64,000 bases of DNA from Oscheius tipulae. Its lineage: Eukaryota; Nematoda; Chromadorea; Rhabditida; Rhabditidae. The stretch is taken from assembly GCA_037178975.1 (NCBI GenBank), contig JASJZH010000005.1:7588501-7652500 (forward strand), given 5' to 3'. Shown here piece by piece: positions 47,211 to 58,508 of the stretch. The position numbers and the translations under genes were made by a program. How positions within the stretch are numbered: position 1 is the first letter of the stretch; the number at the start of each line of letters is the position of its first letter. The notes under the pieces are model-generated. The model did no database searches. It was not told the DNA's origin and saw only the letters and a list, made by a program, of their open reading frames with translations.

Positions 47211-48494
47211 CAGGGTGACGCATAATTACGGATACAGGAAAAAGAGGTCGTGGCAAGCGACTCGGATCATTATTTGACTCTGGACAACAACAAGTATATT
47301 CATTGAACAGCTAGAAATAATATTCAGCATCAAATTTCAATATATCCTCCATCCGCATCCATACAAGCCTTGAGGCGCTTCGGGAAGGCATCCACTGTGG
47401 CGCGCAGGTACTGTCCGTCGAGCTCATCCCAAGCTTTTTGGAGGGCGTCTTTCAGCGATTGAAGTGTTGAATGGGGCTTTGAGCAGGCTTTGGCTTCCAA
47501 GACCGACCAGACGCTGTAGTCAAGTGGATTGAGATCAGGAGAATTGGAGGGCCACTCTTGAGCTGAGATGAATCCTGGGAAGTTCTGGCGACAGAAGTCT
47601 TGAACAATACGAGCTTTGTGAGCGGGGGCCGAGTCCTGTTAATATGTCCACGGCTTGTTTTGAAAGTGTGTTTGAGCCCACGGCAAAACTTCGGTACGAA
47701 GAAGGTCAAGATAGTTGGCACTGTTCACTTTTACACCTTGTGGCACGAAGATGAGTGGCGTTTTTCCGTTGCTTGTGTTTCCTGCGAAAACCATGACGGA
47801 TTGAGGATGAGATTTACGGCTAATGACGGTATGAGGTCTTGTTTTTGCGTAGATTTGATCGTTTTGCTTGTTGAGAACTTGCTCTACCGTGAAAACCTTC
47901 TCGTCCGTGAAAAGAATCGAAAGATGAGCATCTTGACGGCATCTGCGCAACAATTCCTTGCATCTGTCTTTCCGCTGCTGTTTCATGGCATCCGTAAGGA
48001 TATGGGCTTTATTTTTCTTGTAAGCTTTGAGTTTAAGCTTGTCCTTGACAATCCTTTGCATTGACCTCAGCGAAATTCCCATGTTTCGAGAAAGACCTCA
48101 GATGGAGCGTGCCGGGTTGTGACGAAGCCGGCCACGAACTAACTTGACATTTGCTGGGGTGACGATAGAATGACGCCTTCCTCGTCCAGAACGATCAGAA
48201 GTGGTACCCAGCTCCTTGAACCTTCGGATGGTGGTATATACAAGGTTTCTTGGGCAATTCAGACGTTTCTGGATCTCCCGCGCCGAACGACCTTCCTTGT
48301 GGAACTTGACAATTGATTCGCGATGGACAGAGGGCTTTGTCATTCTCAAAATTGCACATGTGATGACATAAGGCGGAAGAATATCATTCAAATAAATAAA
48401 GAAACTTCTAAAAACCACAAATGGAGAAGACTCTATCTCATAAAAAGTAAAAACGCGCCCGTGCCTCGTGTATTCGTAATTATGCGTCACCCTG
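47211..48494 (-). mobile_element. maT-like mariner (Tc1/mariner superfamily) element
   Basis: A 1,284-bp element with inverted ends CAGGGTGACGCATAATTACG (20 identical bases at each end, extending further with one mismatch) and TA on both sides, the expected target-site duplication. It encloses one minus-strand transposase frame. The near-identical ends suggest a fairly recent insertion, although the transposase is broken. Confidence 0.9.
47330..48343 (-). pseudogene. mariner transposase with two in-frame stops (DD37D)
   Basis: One frame of 338 codons from MTKPSVHRESIVKFHKEG to GGYIEI-stop. The N-terminus has a helix-turn-helix (SAREIQKRLNCPRNLVYTTI) and a GRGR-type linker. The catalytic triad is D in LFTDEKVF, D in QDSAPAHKA and D in SPDLNPLDYSVW. 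The last two are 37 residues apart, the DD37D spacing of maT elements. The frame is interrupted by TGA at 48,098-48,100 and TAA at 47,639-47,641; there are no frameshifts. Both stops fit single C-to-T changes (CGA, CAA). It cannot make full-length transposase but its ends may still be mobilised in trans. Confidence 0.88.
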
Positions 48495-48496
48495 TA

Positions 48497-50134
48497 TAAG
48501 AGCAGCATCATCGTCGGCGTTCAGTCTACAGATCGAAGCGGTTCACAGGTGCAGGAAGAAACTTTCTTGACTAACCCCACGAGTTAGATCTACGCTCTCT
48601 TTCATAGAAGTGTAATGAGTTCCTCGTTCCTCCACCTCGCAAAACACCAGAAGCCTGGATAGCTGAGAACTCGAACAACGGTAGAAAAACAGTACTAGTT
48701 GCAGTCGAGCTGGACAGTTCCCGGTTTTTTAGTACTTCACGCACCGCGCTTTCCTCTAGGCGCTAATTGCAATTACAAATATCTAAAAGAAACTTTTGGT
48801 CGTGTTACTCAAAACAAGTATCTTGCAATAAAAAGAACATAGATCGTTCGAAACAGCAAATAATTACTAGTTTTTGTAACTGTGCCTTGTGGATATCGCG
48901 CTCCGTATAGTATAAAAGAATTCCCTTTACATGGTGGTTATACTTGTAGCCTGGCAGCTTTCCCTCTGAACAATCAAAACAGTTCTCCTCACTCGAGACA
49001 AAGTGCGACGTAGCGAAACTCTGTTTATGCCGGCAACATAAACTGAACCCGCCTAAACATTTGGAGAGCCCACCTGTCCTTCTTCTATTTCTCCACTGGC
49101 ACTCTCGGTGTCTCCACTAATCCACCCTGTTTGCATTCAATTCGCTGAGTCAGACTCTCAGTTTTTGTTCCTCGAAGGTCACTTGGCGGAGCGGGGAGGT
49201 CCGGACTCTCGTCTCGTCGGCAGATTGCTCTCTTTGAACACAGTTCTGTAGAGTTTCTCTTAAATACAAGAAATTGGGTAGTGGGAAGTGAGAGAAACGT
49301 ACCTCAAGCACAAATACAACTTTTCTAGTCTGTCCAGCCGCTTTTTTCTGCAGTTCTGGAAAAAAAATTCCTCTTACCGCTAACATAGCACGTTAGAACT
49401 CGGGGATTTCTTAAAAATACTCAATCTTGCGCACCAACTGTTGATCATTGGCCTATATACGCCACTGTACTTTCTCACTGCATATCGAAGAATTCTTTGC
49501 ATTGAGTGGCTACTTTCGAATGACGGTGCTTTCGCAAAGCTCACTGACAGCTTAATTTTGCATGATTAGCTGCTCCGAGCCAGTTTGTTTTCAAACTTTT
49601 CTAAGGTTTTCTGTGACCAGTGTCTGTGTCGTTGGCAAAAGCGTCGTGAGCATGCACATCCACTGCTACTCTCTTTCCAAATACAGTCCATCGCAATAGC
49701 TACTCTTTCTCCTAGCGTAGTGACCATTGATCCTGAGGAAAAGCGTCTGTGTTCTCGGGGGTGTTTTGTTTGCTCATTCTCGGTCTCGTACTCTCCGTTT
49801 TCTCTCTCCTCTTTTTCTTCAAACCTGACCCTACACGTTCCAATTAGACCGATACTATCTTTGTGTCTGACTCACCGACTGGAACTGTTTTCTCTCTCTC
49901 TCTCTCTCTTAGTCACTCCCGAGCGTGGGAAAAGACTCTGACTTTTGAAAAGTTTGTCCCGCAGCCGCCTTGCCGACAGAGAGAACTGCTTATCTGATCT
50001 ACGGATCTCGGCGAACATCGATTGCTTGCTCACACTCCTTCAGTCTTCTCCTCTCATTTTAATTTATAGGCCCCAGATGTTCCGAAATAATGATATTTTT
50101 CCTAGGGACTGGAGCTGGGTAATGTGTCTGTAAA
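48497..50134. other. intergenic, no gene seen
   Basis: AT-rich DNA with a pyrimidine-rich stretch (49,640-49,930) that includes a (CT)n run at about 49,889-49,910. A single family D end (TTGCGCACCAACTGTTGATC) lies near 49,434. Confidence 0.45.
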
Positions 50135-52102
50135 ATGCGGCTTCTTCTACTTCTTTTACTCGCTCTTTCCGTCAGTCTTGCCAGAGAAGTGTGAGTTTTC
50201 GTCTTTGATTTCGTACAAATTTCATTGTGGGACCCGTATTTACGCAGTTCGCCTAACTCGTCAGTTTAAAGAACTGTCCATTTCAAAAGGGTCCTGGCAA
50301 GAAATGGAAATCAAGGCAGAACCAGAGTTACTTAAAGCGACGGTACACCGTTTGCGCAATATTCCTGTACTGCTCCACCTCATCTGTCCTTTGTATTTTT
50401 GGAGACGGGCTCCCAATCTCGCTCTTGTGGCTGACAGTTGTTTAGCGCTCCAACTATATATATATTCACCAAAACGACTCTCGTCTGGGTTAGAACTTTT
50501 TGTTCACCCACTGTCAGAAAATTTTTTGCATCATTTTTTTATTCAAAATCATAGTTTTCACCAGTAGCCCGGGTTTCTTAACTTTTTTAGCTGAGTATTC
50601 AATGCGGATACATTACATTATTGTTATTGGGCCCCGCAAAAACGTTTTTGAGTCATTATACGGACGATACCACTTCCAGCATTAATCCATTTGTCGTTCT
50701 GCCTCCCTTCCTCAGATCCGGTACAACTAATACTATCATCGTCACTCCCATCAAAGTGAGCACTTCCACACTTCCAGCCTAAAAAGAAAACTTTGCAGAC
50801 AAACAGCGACAATGTCGATATTTCCCTGACTGTTAGTGCCATTTTTGGCTCCACGAAAACCCCAGTCTACACGCAAAAGTTCAAGGCGAAAAGAGCCGGA
50901 GCCTCACATAGCTTCGATTTCCAAATCACGTCCAGTTCCGAGCAGGCCGAGGTGAACTTCTGCTTTGTTTCTAAACCGTTCGAGACTTCAGGTCCATATT
51001 CAGGTCAGTCGACATGCCGACTTTGTTTCGGAAATTCGAATTCGGCCGGATATCGGGGCAATCCATTTGCATACGAGCAAGAACATCTACAGGGCCGGGG
51101 AGACGGTCGAAACGAGGATTTTGCCTCTTACCTCCGGAGGAGCAGTGTACACTGGACCCTTGGATGTTGCTCTTGTGGTAAGATTCTGCTCTCTTTATTT
51201 CTTTTACTACATCGCATCGTTAGGGTGTTCGCCATTGTGGAACTTCCAGTACTCAGTGGAAGTTGCGCGTTACTCTTGTCCTTGTATGACCAGTAAGGCC
51301 TCCGACTGCGGAGCAAAGGACCCGGGTTCGATCCCCCGGCAAAAACAATTTGTTCATACTTAATAACAGCGGTTTAAACTTGCTTATCGCAAATATTTAA
51401 GAACCCTGACGGTTACGAGCTGACACGACATCGAGTTACTGCCAACGACGGTTTCTTCTCCTTGAACTTCGAGCTCCCTCTACATCTGTTTTTCGGAGAC
51501 TGGCGGATAGTGGCCCGGGCAAGCGGATACCGAGATTCTGACATGTCTTATGACGCTCAATTCGCTGTGCGAGACTACGAACTACCGCCTTTCCAACTGA
51601 AATTGGTTGTTGGGGAAGACGATCCGCTGAACAGGACTTCCTTCGCTATCGAGGCTAGGTGAGTCTGTAGTAAACAATGCAGCGTTTAAGGGTATCAAGA
51701 GGGCATTTTTGTTCTTTGCAATGCTTTGCAAAGTTGTAGATCTGATCATAAGTTGCGAAAAGTACAAAAAAAACGTCATTTTGACGCCCAATAATCATTC
51801 GGAAGAAATTGACTTCGGCGCACAAACTTGAGTTTAAAATGCCATCTTGGCGATGGGAGTCTTTAATGAGACCTGTAATCGTTTATTTCAGTTACTTCTA
51901 CGGAGCTCCCATCGACGGAACCTTGATCTTCTATTGTTCTCCCTACTCCAAGAACCAGACCTCGAGAACTCATAAACTTCTACAGACAGAGGTTGGTGTC
52001 TCCCTTTCACAGTACCAGTTCCCTTTTCCGTTGTTCTTTATGCAAATTCCCGTTAGAATCGTGCCCGTGTCGGTCGCTGTTGTCCGTAGATCAGAGGGTT
52101 AA
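50135..52102 (+). CDS. alpha-2-macroglobulin/thioester-protein family, N-terminal part only
   Basis: Exon 1 (50,135-50,190) encodes a signal peptide (MRLLLLLLLALSVSLARE). Joining 50,680-50,756 and 50,800-50,966 gives an MG1 domain (VINPFVVLPPFLRSGTTNTI). Exon 4, after a 37-nt intron, starts VSRHADFVSEI and holds the MG2 hallmark HTSKNIYRAGETVETRILPL. The next (51,400-51,660) reads NPDGYELTRHRVTANDGFF, FGDWRIVARASGY and FAVRDYELPPF, the MG2/MG3 boundary. A final exon near 51,893-51,995 reads YFYGAPIDGTLIFY. Family members are about 1,400 aa secreted defence or protease-trap proteins; here only about 300 aa are found and no bait or thioester region. The frame runs to a stop at 52,100-52,102 that overlaps the 3' end of the GPCR on the other strand. 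Either truncated, or continued by exons beyond the window. Confidence 0.75.
51283..51345 (+). repeat. tRNA-derived SINE-like element in the macroglobulin intron
   Basis: TATGACCAGTAAGGCCTCCG followed by a perfect B box in CCCGGGTTCGATCCCCCGG. The T-arm folds well, the D-arm poorly. Confidence 0.6.
51690..51795. repeat. fold-back element, family A (copy 6, in macroglobulin intron)
   Basis: AATGCTTTGCAAAGTTGTAG with TCATAAGTTGCGAA and the outer arm ACGTCATTTTGACGCCC. Confidence 0.55.
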
Positions 52103-54355
52103 GCAGGGAGTTGACCACGATCAGATCCATTAGGAGAGCAGAAAAGCCCTCGTCCAACTGCTCATACCAATCGTATTTCACAAATCTAGGGGAGCAGAGA
52201 TCTAGGATTGATTGAAGACTGTTTACCTGAGAATGGATATGCAATTGTAGGGTAGCCACATGGCGAGGTGGCAAATAACAATTGCTGTGGCGCTACGAAA
52301 AACACGAGATCGGAGCTGGGCTCGCCAGGCGGCGGCACTGTACTCGCGTTGAATATCCTCTGGAAAAGGATCTAGTCTGTTTGGGAAAACGAAAGCAAGA
52401 CGGTTTGACTGAGTATTCAATCTTTACATGTTGCGGAAAGTACGCAGCCAAGAACTTAAAAAATCCTTGGCGTGCCGCAGTATACACACATGCGTACTCG
52501 CTATTTTCGGAGTCTAGATAACATCTTTGGACATATTGATGCTCTGGAGAGCTGTACAGTAAATCCAGGGCTACAACTTTGTAATACATCAAAAAAATCA
52601 AAAAATGTCATCTTAACGCAGAAAAGCACTCTAGTCACCCGTAAAGTCTCGGCTGGTCTCTGTGAGTCGTTACGGGCAACTAAATTTTTGAAAGACTTAC
52701 TCTTCCTTTTGGTATCCGAAACCTTCTGACTCGGATTGAGAATGCTGATCTTCTTCAGTTTTGTATCCTTCATCCTTCCCAAGAGACTCGTATCCGTTCT
52801 GAACTTTCTTTCCATCAGTTTCGCCCCCGTACTACCTTGAATCGGATTCCGATGGCCTGCCGAGACGGACAATATTTTTTCTAACCGGCAGGTGGTGTTT
52901 GACCAAGAGCCGCACCACAATTATTATGTACGAGACGAAGGTTACAGCGAATGGGATCCAGAAGACCGAGGCGAGATGGCTGATCTCGTATAGGAGAGCA
53001 ATGTTGTTCATTGCTGGCGAGGTGTCATTGCCCATACCCTTAAAGTTTTCTGTGCCTATTAACCTGTAAAAAGATACGTTAAAAATAGAGACACACTGCT
53101 CCCAATCGTCGTTGACTTTGTGTGTCTTCCAGACAAAGAGTTGCGGGATTGAGCAGAGCACAGCCAGAGTCCAGGACGTTATCAGCATTATTCGAACTCG
53201 TCGCACGGAAGTTGCACCTAGAAAACTCATATTTTTGGAGTCTACCTCGTACCTTGAGGCCGCTTGTTGTAGACCTGCTTGAGTCGATCTAGTGCTAAAC
53301 ATTTGGTATGATGCGTCCAAGAGTGTGTCTACCTATATTCACGATGATGTTCGATGATGCATAGAAACAGAGAGTCGAGAAGAACTTGTATAGTTTGCAA
53401 CTGGTGTCTCCGAACCTCCAGTCGTAGGTGACCAGCCAAATTATCTGGAAGGGTTCTGTTACTTCACTCTGTCAGCGGAAACGTTGTCCTCAAACATGGC
53501 GTAACGAGCCGAAAAGCTCGGGACCGACCCCCGGGTGAAAATTTTGACGGGTAACATTTTGCAGAACGTTTTAAGGCAAATTTATATCTTGCGAAAAAAG
53601 TTACAAACGGACCCCGAGACGGTTTGCCTTCCTGAAAGAGTAAAGTTCGTGGTGGGGTTCATCTGCGAAACGACCGCTTGACTACAATAAGACTGTCTTT
53701 TGAACCTCACCTTCCCTAGCGCGTAGATGGTCAAAATCATAAAGTCGGCGATACATAGGTTGAGCTTGAAGAGGGCGAACGAGTTCAGTTGATATGGTCC
53801 AGCTGAGAAGCTCGTCCTGACGGTTGGTTGTCTGAAAGAGGACTGTTTTATAATTTGTTCTATGTCGCAGTCTTTTGAATGTCTTGAGACCCACTGACAC
53901 AAGCATTGAATACTCAGTCGAGTAGTTTGAAGCCAAACTGGCACAAAGACACACGTGTCCGCGTTATATTTGTGTCAATGGGTACGAAGTTTTTGAAGGA
54001 CTGTGAGAATTTGAGGATTGAACAGTATGACGTCTGTTTATCCGTTCCCCTGGGAATGGATCGCTTGGGATCTCTGATAGACAAACGACAAACAATTCTG
54101 ACAGTTAGAAGGCAAAACAAGGCTCCAGTTCTGTCATGTAATTTTGCAAGTCCCTGGCTATCTCATTCCCCCGATCCATCTCCACGTGCGTTCTCATTGA
54201 CTCAATTAGCGCCCATCACCGGCGACTCACTTCGAAGCCGTCAGCAGGCGAGAGAACAGAGCCGAGTTGAGGACGAAACCGATGATGGACAGGGATCCGA
54301 GCAGGACAATTTCGACATCATCGATGATCCGTCGCTCCGGAACCACTTGTGACAT
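52053..54355 (-). CDS. GnRH/AKH-receptor-like class A GPCR (gene 1)
   Basis: Start at MSQVVPERRIIDDVEIVLL. TM1 is IVLLGSLSIIGFVLNSALF, TM2 FALFKLNLCIADFMILTIYAL. TM3 follows WLVTYDWRFGDTSCK, the conserved W and disulphide Cys, and ends NIIVNIALDRL, so DRL replaces DRY. TM4 is RIMLITSWTLAVLCSIPQLF, TM5 FWIPFAVTFVSYIIIVVRLL, TM6 AIVICHLAMWLPYNCISIL, and TM7 FSALLMDLIVVNSLLNPLIY. It ends only a few residues after NPLIYG (QQRPTRARF). Pattern and order fit the nematode GnRH-receptor-related (gnrr) group, neuropeptide receptors of the plasma membrane. It is paralogous to the receptor at 58.5-60.1 kb. One intron (52,420-52,700) holds a fold-back copy. The ligand is unknown. Confidence 0.82.
52520..52640. 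repeat. fold-back element, family A (copy 7, in GPCR intron)
   Basis: ATTGATGCTCTGGAGAGCTG and GGGCTACAACTTTGTAATAC with the ATGTCATCTTAACGC arm. Confidence 0.5.
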
Positions 54356-54675
54356 CGACAGTGCGACAGTTCCTGGCAATTTCTTGTTTGGAGAGGAGAT
54401 GAAGAGGAAATGAGAATGGTGGATTCTCCTAACTGTTTGTAGCTGGAGTTCTGGGAAAACTGCCCAGACTGGGGGAAAACAGAATGATAAAGAGCCAGAA
54501 GACAATTGAATGAAGCTGGAGCTATGTTTTCCGTCTAATAGACTTTTCGCCAGATATTGCGAAAAGAGTTAGGGGTAGTTTGGTACTACACGGACGCAAT
54601 TTTCCAAACCTCTATTAAAAACAAAACGCTGTGATCCTACCTTTACCATTTGCAAGAAGCATCTCCGACACAAGT

Positions 54676-54748
54676 CAACTCTAATCTGGGATAAAACTTG
54701 ACAATGTTTGTGGCTTTTTCTGTCAAGTATTATCCTAGATTAGAGTTG
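54676..54748. mobile_element. palindromic element, family E (best copy)
   Basis: 73 bp: left arm CAACTCTAATCTGGGATAAA-ACTTGACA, right arm TGTCAAGTATTATCCTAGAT-TAGAGTTG, separated by ATGTTTGTGGCTTTTTC. It would fold into one long hairpin. Confidence 0.7.
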
Positions 54749-54889
54749 ATAAGACAAGTCAGAGCAGTTCAAGTTACAAAATTAGCATCGATAGTGAGTC
54801 GCTTCGCTAGAAGTGTAAGTGTAAGTGTTAACAAATTTTTCCACCCACAATTAGTTCAAATTACGTTATCACAAGTTTGACTGATGCCC

Positions 54890-55060
54890 TGTTGGGGCTA
54901 GTGACAGCTGATCCAGTCGAGCTACCCTAACAGAAGCAATGTTCTCCCAGAGACGCATCTCCCAAACTGACTTGATTTGCAAAGAGTAATTGCTGTCACA
55001 AAGTGTGTGACAAATAGGCAATTAGGGCTTCAGACAGACACACACACGGCGACTTTTGGG
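54890..55060 (-). repeat. dispersed repeat family C (inverted copy)
   Basis: GAAGCAATGTTCTCCCAGAG, AACTGACTTGATTTGCAAAG and GGCAATTAGGGCTTCAGACA are the reverse complement of the units at 10.0-10.4 and 40.0 kb. Confidence 0.6.
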
Positions 55061-57554
55061 AATTTAGAACTAGATTAAGTCTGTATAAAAGTTTTATTGA
55101 TGAAAAGGACTTTGATTACTGCAATTTAGGACCTTTGGAAAATAGCGTCCGTGTAGTACCAAAGTACTGAGTTAAGTATGGCAAACAGGATCGACATTCT
55201 CATCCACAAGCGAGGGTTGTCAATGAAAGGCGAGGTGACAAGTCATGCAGCCCCATTGGTCAATGTTCACGGAATCGCCACAAGTAGACTGGTTGGAAGT
55301 TAAAGACCCTAAGTGGTAGGAACTGCTGAATTCCCGAAAGATCATAGTGTGCTGTTTATGGTACAGGTGATAATAGTGTAAAGAACCAGTATGGCCACTG
55401 ATTCCTGTGAAATACCAGTCAATCAGCATCAGACAGTTAAGTTTATGTCACCGTCAAGTTACGTGGCACTTTTCGGCAGATTTTTTAATACATTCCTTTC
55501 TTGTATGCGGTCTTTTTATAATCCTTTGAATGGATGAAGGTTAATTATGAACGTCGGCATATGATTTTGTGAAGTAACGCCTCCCATCGAAGGGTAAAGG
55601 TCAGCTGAAGTATACCAAATAACATGTCAATAGCGAGAAACTTATAAGATATAAGTATGCTGGCGATAGATTGGTTGAGCTTCGCGTTAAAGTAATGGAT
55701 TGATATTTATATTTTAATAGACTACCGGCTGACAAACTAAACAATTGTGTGGTATAGACAGTGCCGTCAATTGAAAGTACTGATCTATGTAAGGAGACTT
55801 ACCGAAAGTTACGCAGCATTGTAACTTTCTGTACGGGTTTGTGTCAGAGGCTTAAAGATAACAGTCCACTATAATACACGAAAAGAGAGAGGGAAAGCCT
55901 GTGAACTCTGACACTGCATTTGAACAAGTGGCAAGTACAGCTGCATACTAATTCAGTTCGGAGCAAGATTAATCCGAATACGATGTTAGTTCTTTCGCGA
56001 ACTTTAATTGGAAACTAGGCGGAAGTTGGCATGTCAAAAAAGGGTAGGTAGGCTGCGCGAAGATATTCCACAAGTAACAAGACTAATCATTTTGTCTGCA
56101 ACGTAAGCAAGAGAAAAAAAGTAAATAAATTGGATTAAGGGGCAGAGCCGCCTACATTAGGGTCAAAAGATAACCAGTAAGCAAATAAAATTGCAATTAT
56201 AGCCTTTAAGAAGGTAGTCAAGAAACGGATAGGCAGGAAAAACAATTAACTGACTCAGGAGCGACAGGAAGACGGGGGGATAGGCAAAAAAAGAGCTGTA
56301 GGCGTGTCCTGGAAGAGAAAAACAGTTGGAACACCTAAAGCTTGAAGAATGAAGATACGCTGGAATGCTAGGCAGCACTAATAGAGAAGCTCAGTGTCTG
56401 AGACTTAGTAGACCAGCAACAGCCAGCGGGACCAGGGCAGGGCAGCTTTGTAACCAGCGGGTATTTAGGCTGGGATCAGGCCGGGTCAGACCAAATTGAG
56501 TTCGTGCCAGGACTCAAGGCAATCGATTCAAAGCACGCTTGAAAGGACTGTCCGCTTCAAAGAGGTCGCAAATCAGAGCAGAGCCTGAGAAAATTAAAGT
56601 GGGTCTCGCGCGCACCCAAACCGAGCAGTCCGAAACTGGCCGACACGATCTTTTCGGCAAAGTTAGCTATGCCTGAAAAGATCTGTTAGTCTGGAACTTC
56701 GAGACTTCAGAGCACGTTAAAAACTACGCTGCCAGACCAGATTGAGTTCGTTGGCAAAAACATTACGTTTAAACACTGAATGCAGTCCCCGTTCTCAGAT
56801 TTCGTTCGGGATTCTTTCACGCACCATTTCTTGACTGAGTTTTCACTACCGCTACTTTATCTTTGGGTCAATGGGTTCCGCAACGAAGTTTTTAAAGGAT
56901 TGAGTCTTCCAGGACAGATCACTTTACAGACCTGAGGTTCATCTAATGGGCTCTGTTCCACCTAATCAAAATTCGACGCCTGTTGTTAGCTTGAACGACT
57001 AGAATTTGACCATGGGAAAAGGCGTGGGAGAATGAGCCGAAAGAGTCGCCAGACACCGACAACAATTTCGATTAGAATGTCCGAAAGACCAATGGGGATC
57101 CGGGCTGATCTGTGAATGCTAGAAGGAAACAATGGTCCTAATTACGACAGTGCATTTTCCCGGTTTGAGCCAAGAATACGAGATTCTTCTATCTCAAAGA
57201 TCTTTGCATTGTATACAGCTGTCTAATTGTTTTCTACGTAAAAACTAAGAGGGATAGCAGCAGAGAGGAATAGGCTTCATTAGGAGCAGAACTGATGTTA
57301 ATCGAATGCGTAGTAGGTCCAAAGGAACTTTGGTCGTGTATTTCCTTATCCAGGCTAAGAAATGGCCAAAGGTGCGCTGAGTCTTGAGTGCCAAAGAAGG
57401 CTAATGTCGTGTCATCTGTGTCCGTCGACCTGTTTACAAAGTCGAGAAAACGTCTGACTCAGCAAAGTTCTTAACTATCTGACGAGTCTGTCTGGCTACA
57501 AAATTACAATCCTATAGGGCTGTTGAGTTTTTGAGAGGAAAAAAAAGTTTTGTT

Positions 57555-57630
57555 GGGTGAGGGGATCAAACACGCCGTTTTCTGTTTCGTAGTCAGAGCG
57601 CTAACCGACTGCGCCACTTGGGCAATACTC
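57555..57630 (-). repeat. tRNA-derived SINE-like element
   Basis: Minus strand: A box TGGCGCAGTCGGTTAGCGC, then TCTGACTACGAAACAGAA and B box GTTTGATCCCC. Closest relative is the element at 1,098-1,165. Confidence 0.6.
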
Positions 57631-58134
57631 GGGAAGCTCGATGATTTCTCCAGTAGGGAGAGGCTCACTTTAATGACAAGGAAGAAAAGATCACCAGGAA
57701 TGAGGTTGAAGTCCCGGGTTCCAATCAAGCCATTTAGGGGTTCCCTTCAGGGAAAAACAAGGACTCTTCACAATTATAGAGGCCAGGAGAGTTTTTCGAA
57801 GGCTGTGGTCAGTGTTCTTCGGGCTCTACTCGGTATTTATTAAAGAGCGTTTGTTTGCCCCCGATCACCCAATTTCTAGCCAAATAATATGCGAGTGTGA
57901 TGTAGGTAAAATAGGGCCTGACGTAGCGACAGAAAATGTTCATTTGGGACCCTGAGGCGCACATAATGAGGAACGAATTTTTCACACGGTTGATTAAATC
58001 CAAAAACAGTGGGAAAGGCAGGAATCAAAGTTGAAGTCGCTAGGTGTGGACAGTCTTGTTTTTAAACGGACAATGGGCTTTTGACCATCTCATTACCGTC
58101 CCATGGACCACCTACCGTCCCGTGAACTGTGATA

Positions 58135-58240
58135 TTTAAGATTTACGATGCTCTGAAAAGTTGTAGACCTGATTGAACTCTGCAACTTTGCAAAACATAG
58201 CTGAGCTTGATTCTAACGTTTTCGAGCCGAAAAAGCCCGC
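58135..58240. repeat. fold-back element, family A (copy 8)
   Basis: ACGATGCTCTGAAAAGTTGT pairs with CTCTGCAACTTTGCAAAACA; continuous with the family B element to its right. Confidence 0.6.
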
Positions 58241-58262
58241 TTGAAGTGGCTCTGGTTTGTTC

Positions 58263-58385
58263 AATAAAAAAGGTCACTACCGTAACCCATTTGTTTCGTG
58301 ACTGGACCCACAAAGTGGGAGAGTCCTTTAACTAAAACTTGACTGAGTATTCAATATTGGCATGCTGAATGCGTCCCGCCACGGA
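58263..58385. mobile_element. TIR element, family B (copy 3, partial)
   Basis: AAAAGGTCACTACCGTAACC, then AACTTGACTGAGTATTCAAT and GGCATGCTGAATGCGTCCC, as at 38,599-38,754; the right end is missing. Confidence 0.55.
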
Positions 58386-58508
58386 AGCGTTCGGGATACT
58401 GTGACAATAACACACAGCCAGAGACAGTAATTCAAACGGCTAAAATAAAACTGGTTCGAGGTACACGTTTATTATGCCATAATACATCCTGACCCATACT
58501 TTTGTACA

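Larger units (their letters stand above)
54356..58508. other. repeat-rich intergenic stretch between the two GPCRs
   Basis: No convincing exon in 4.1 kb. Holds a perfect family E palindrome, a family C copy, a SINE-like element, a family A fold-back and a family B element. The promoter of GPCR gene 1 should lie at the left end. Confidence 0.5.
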
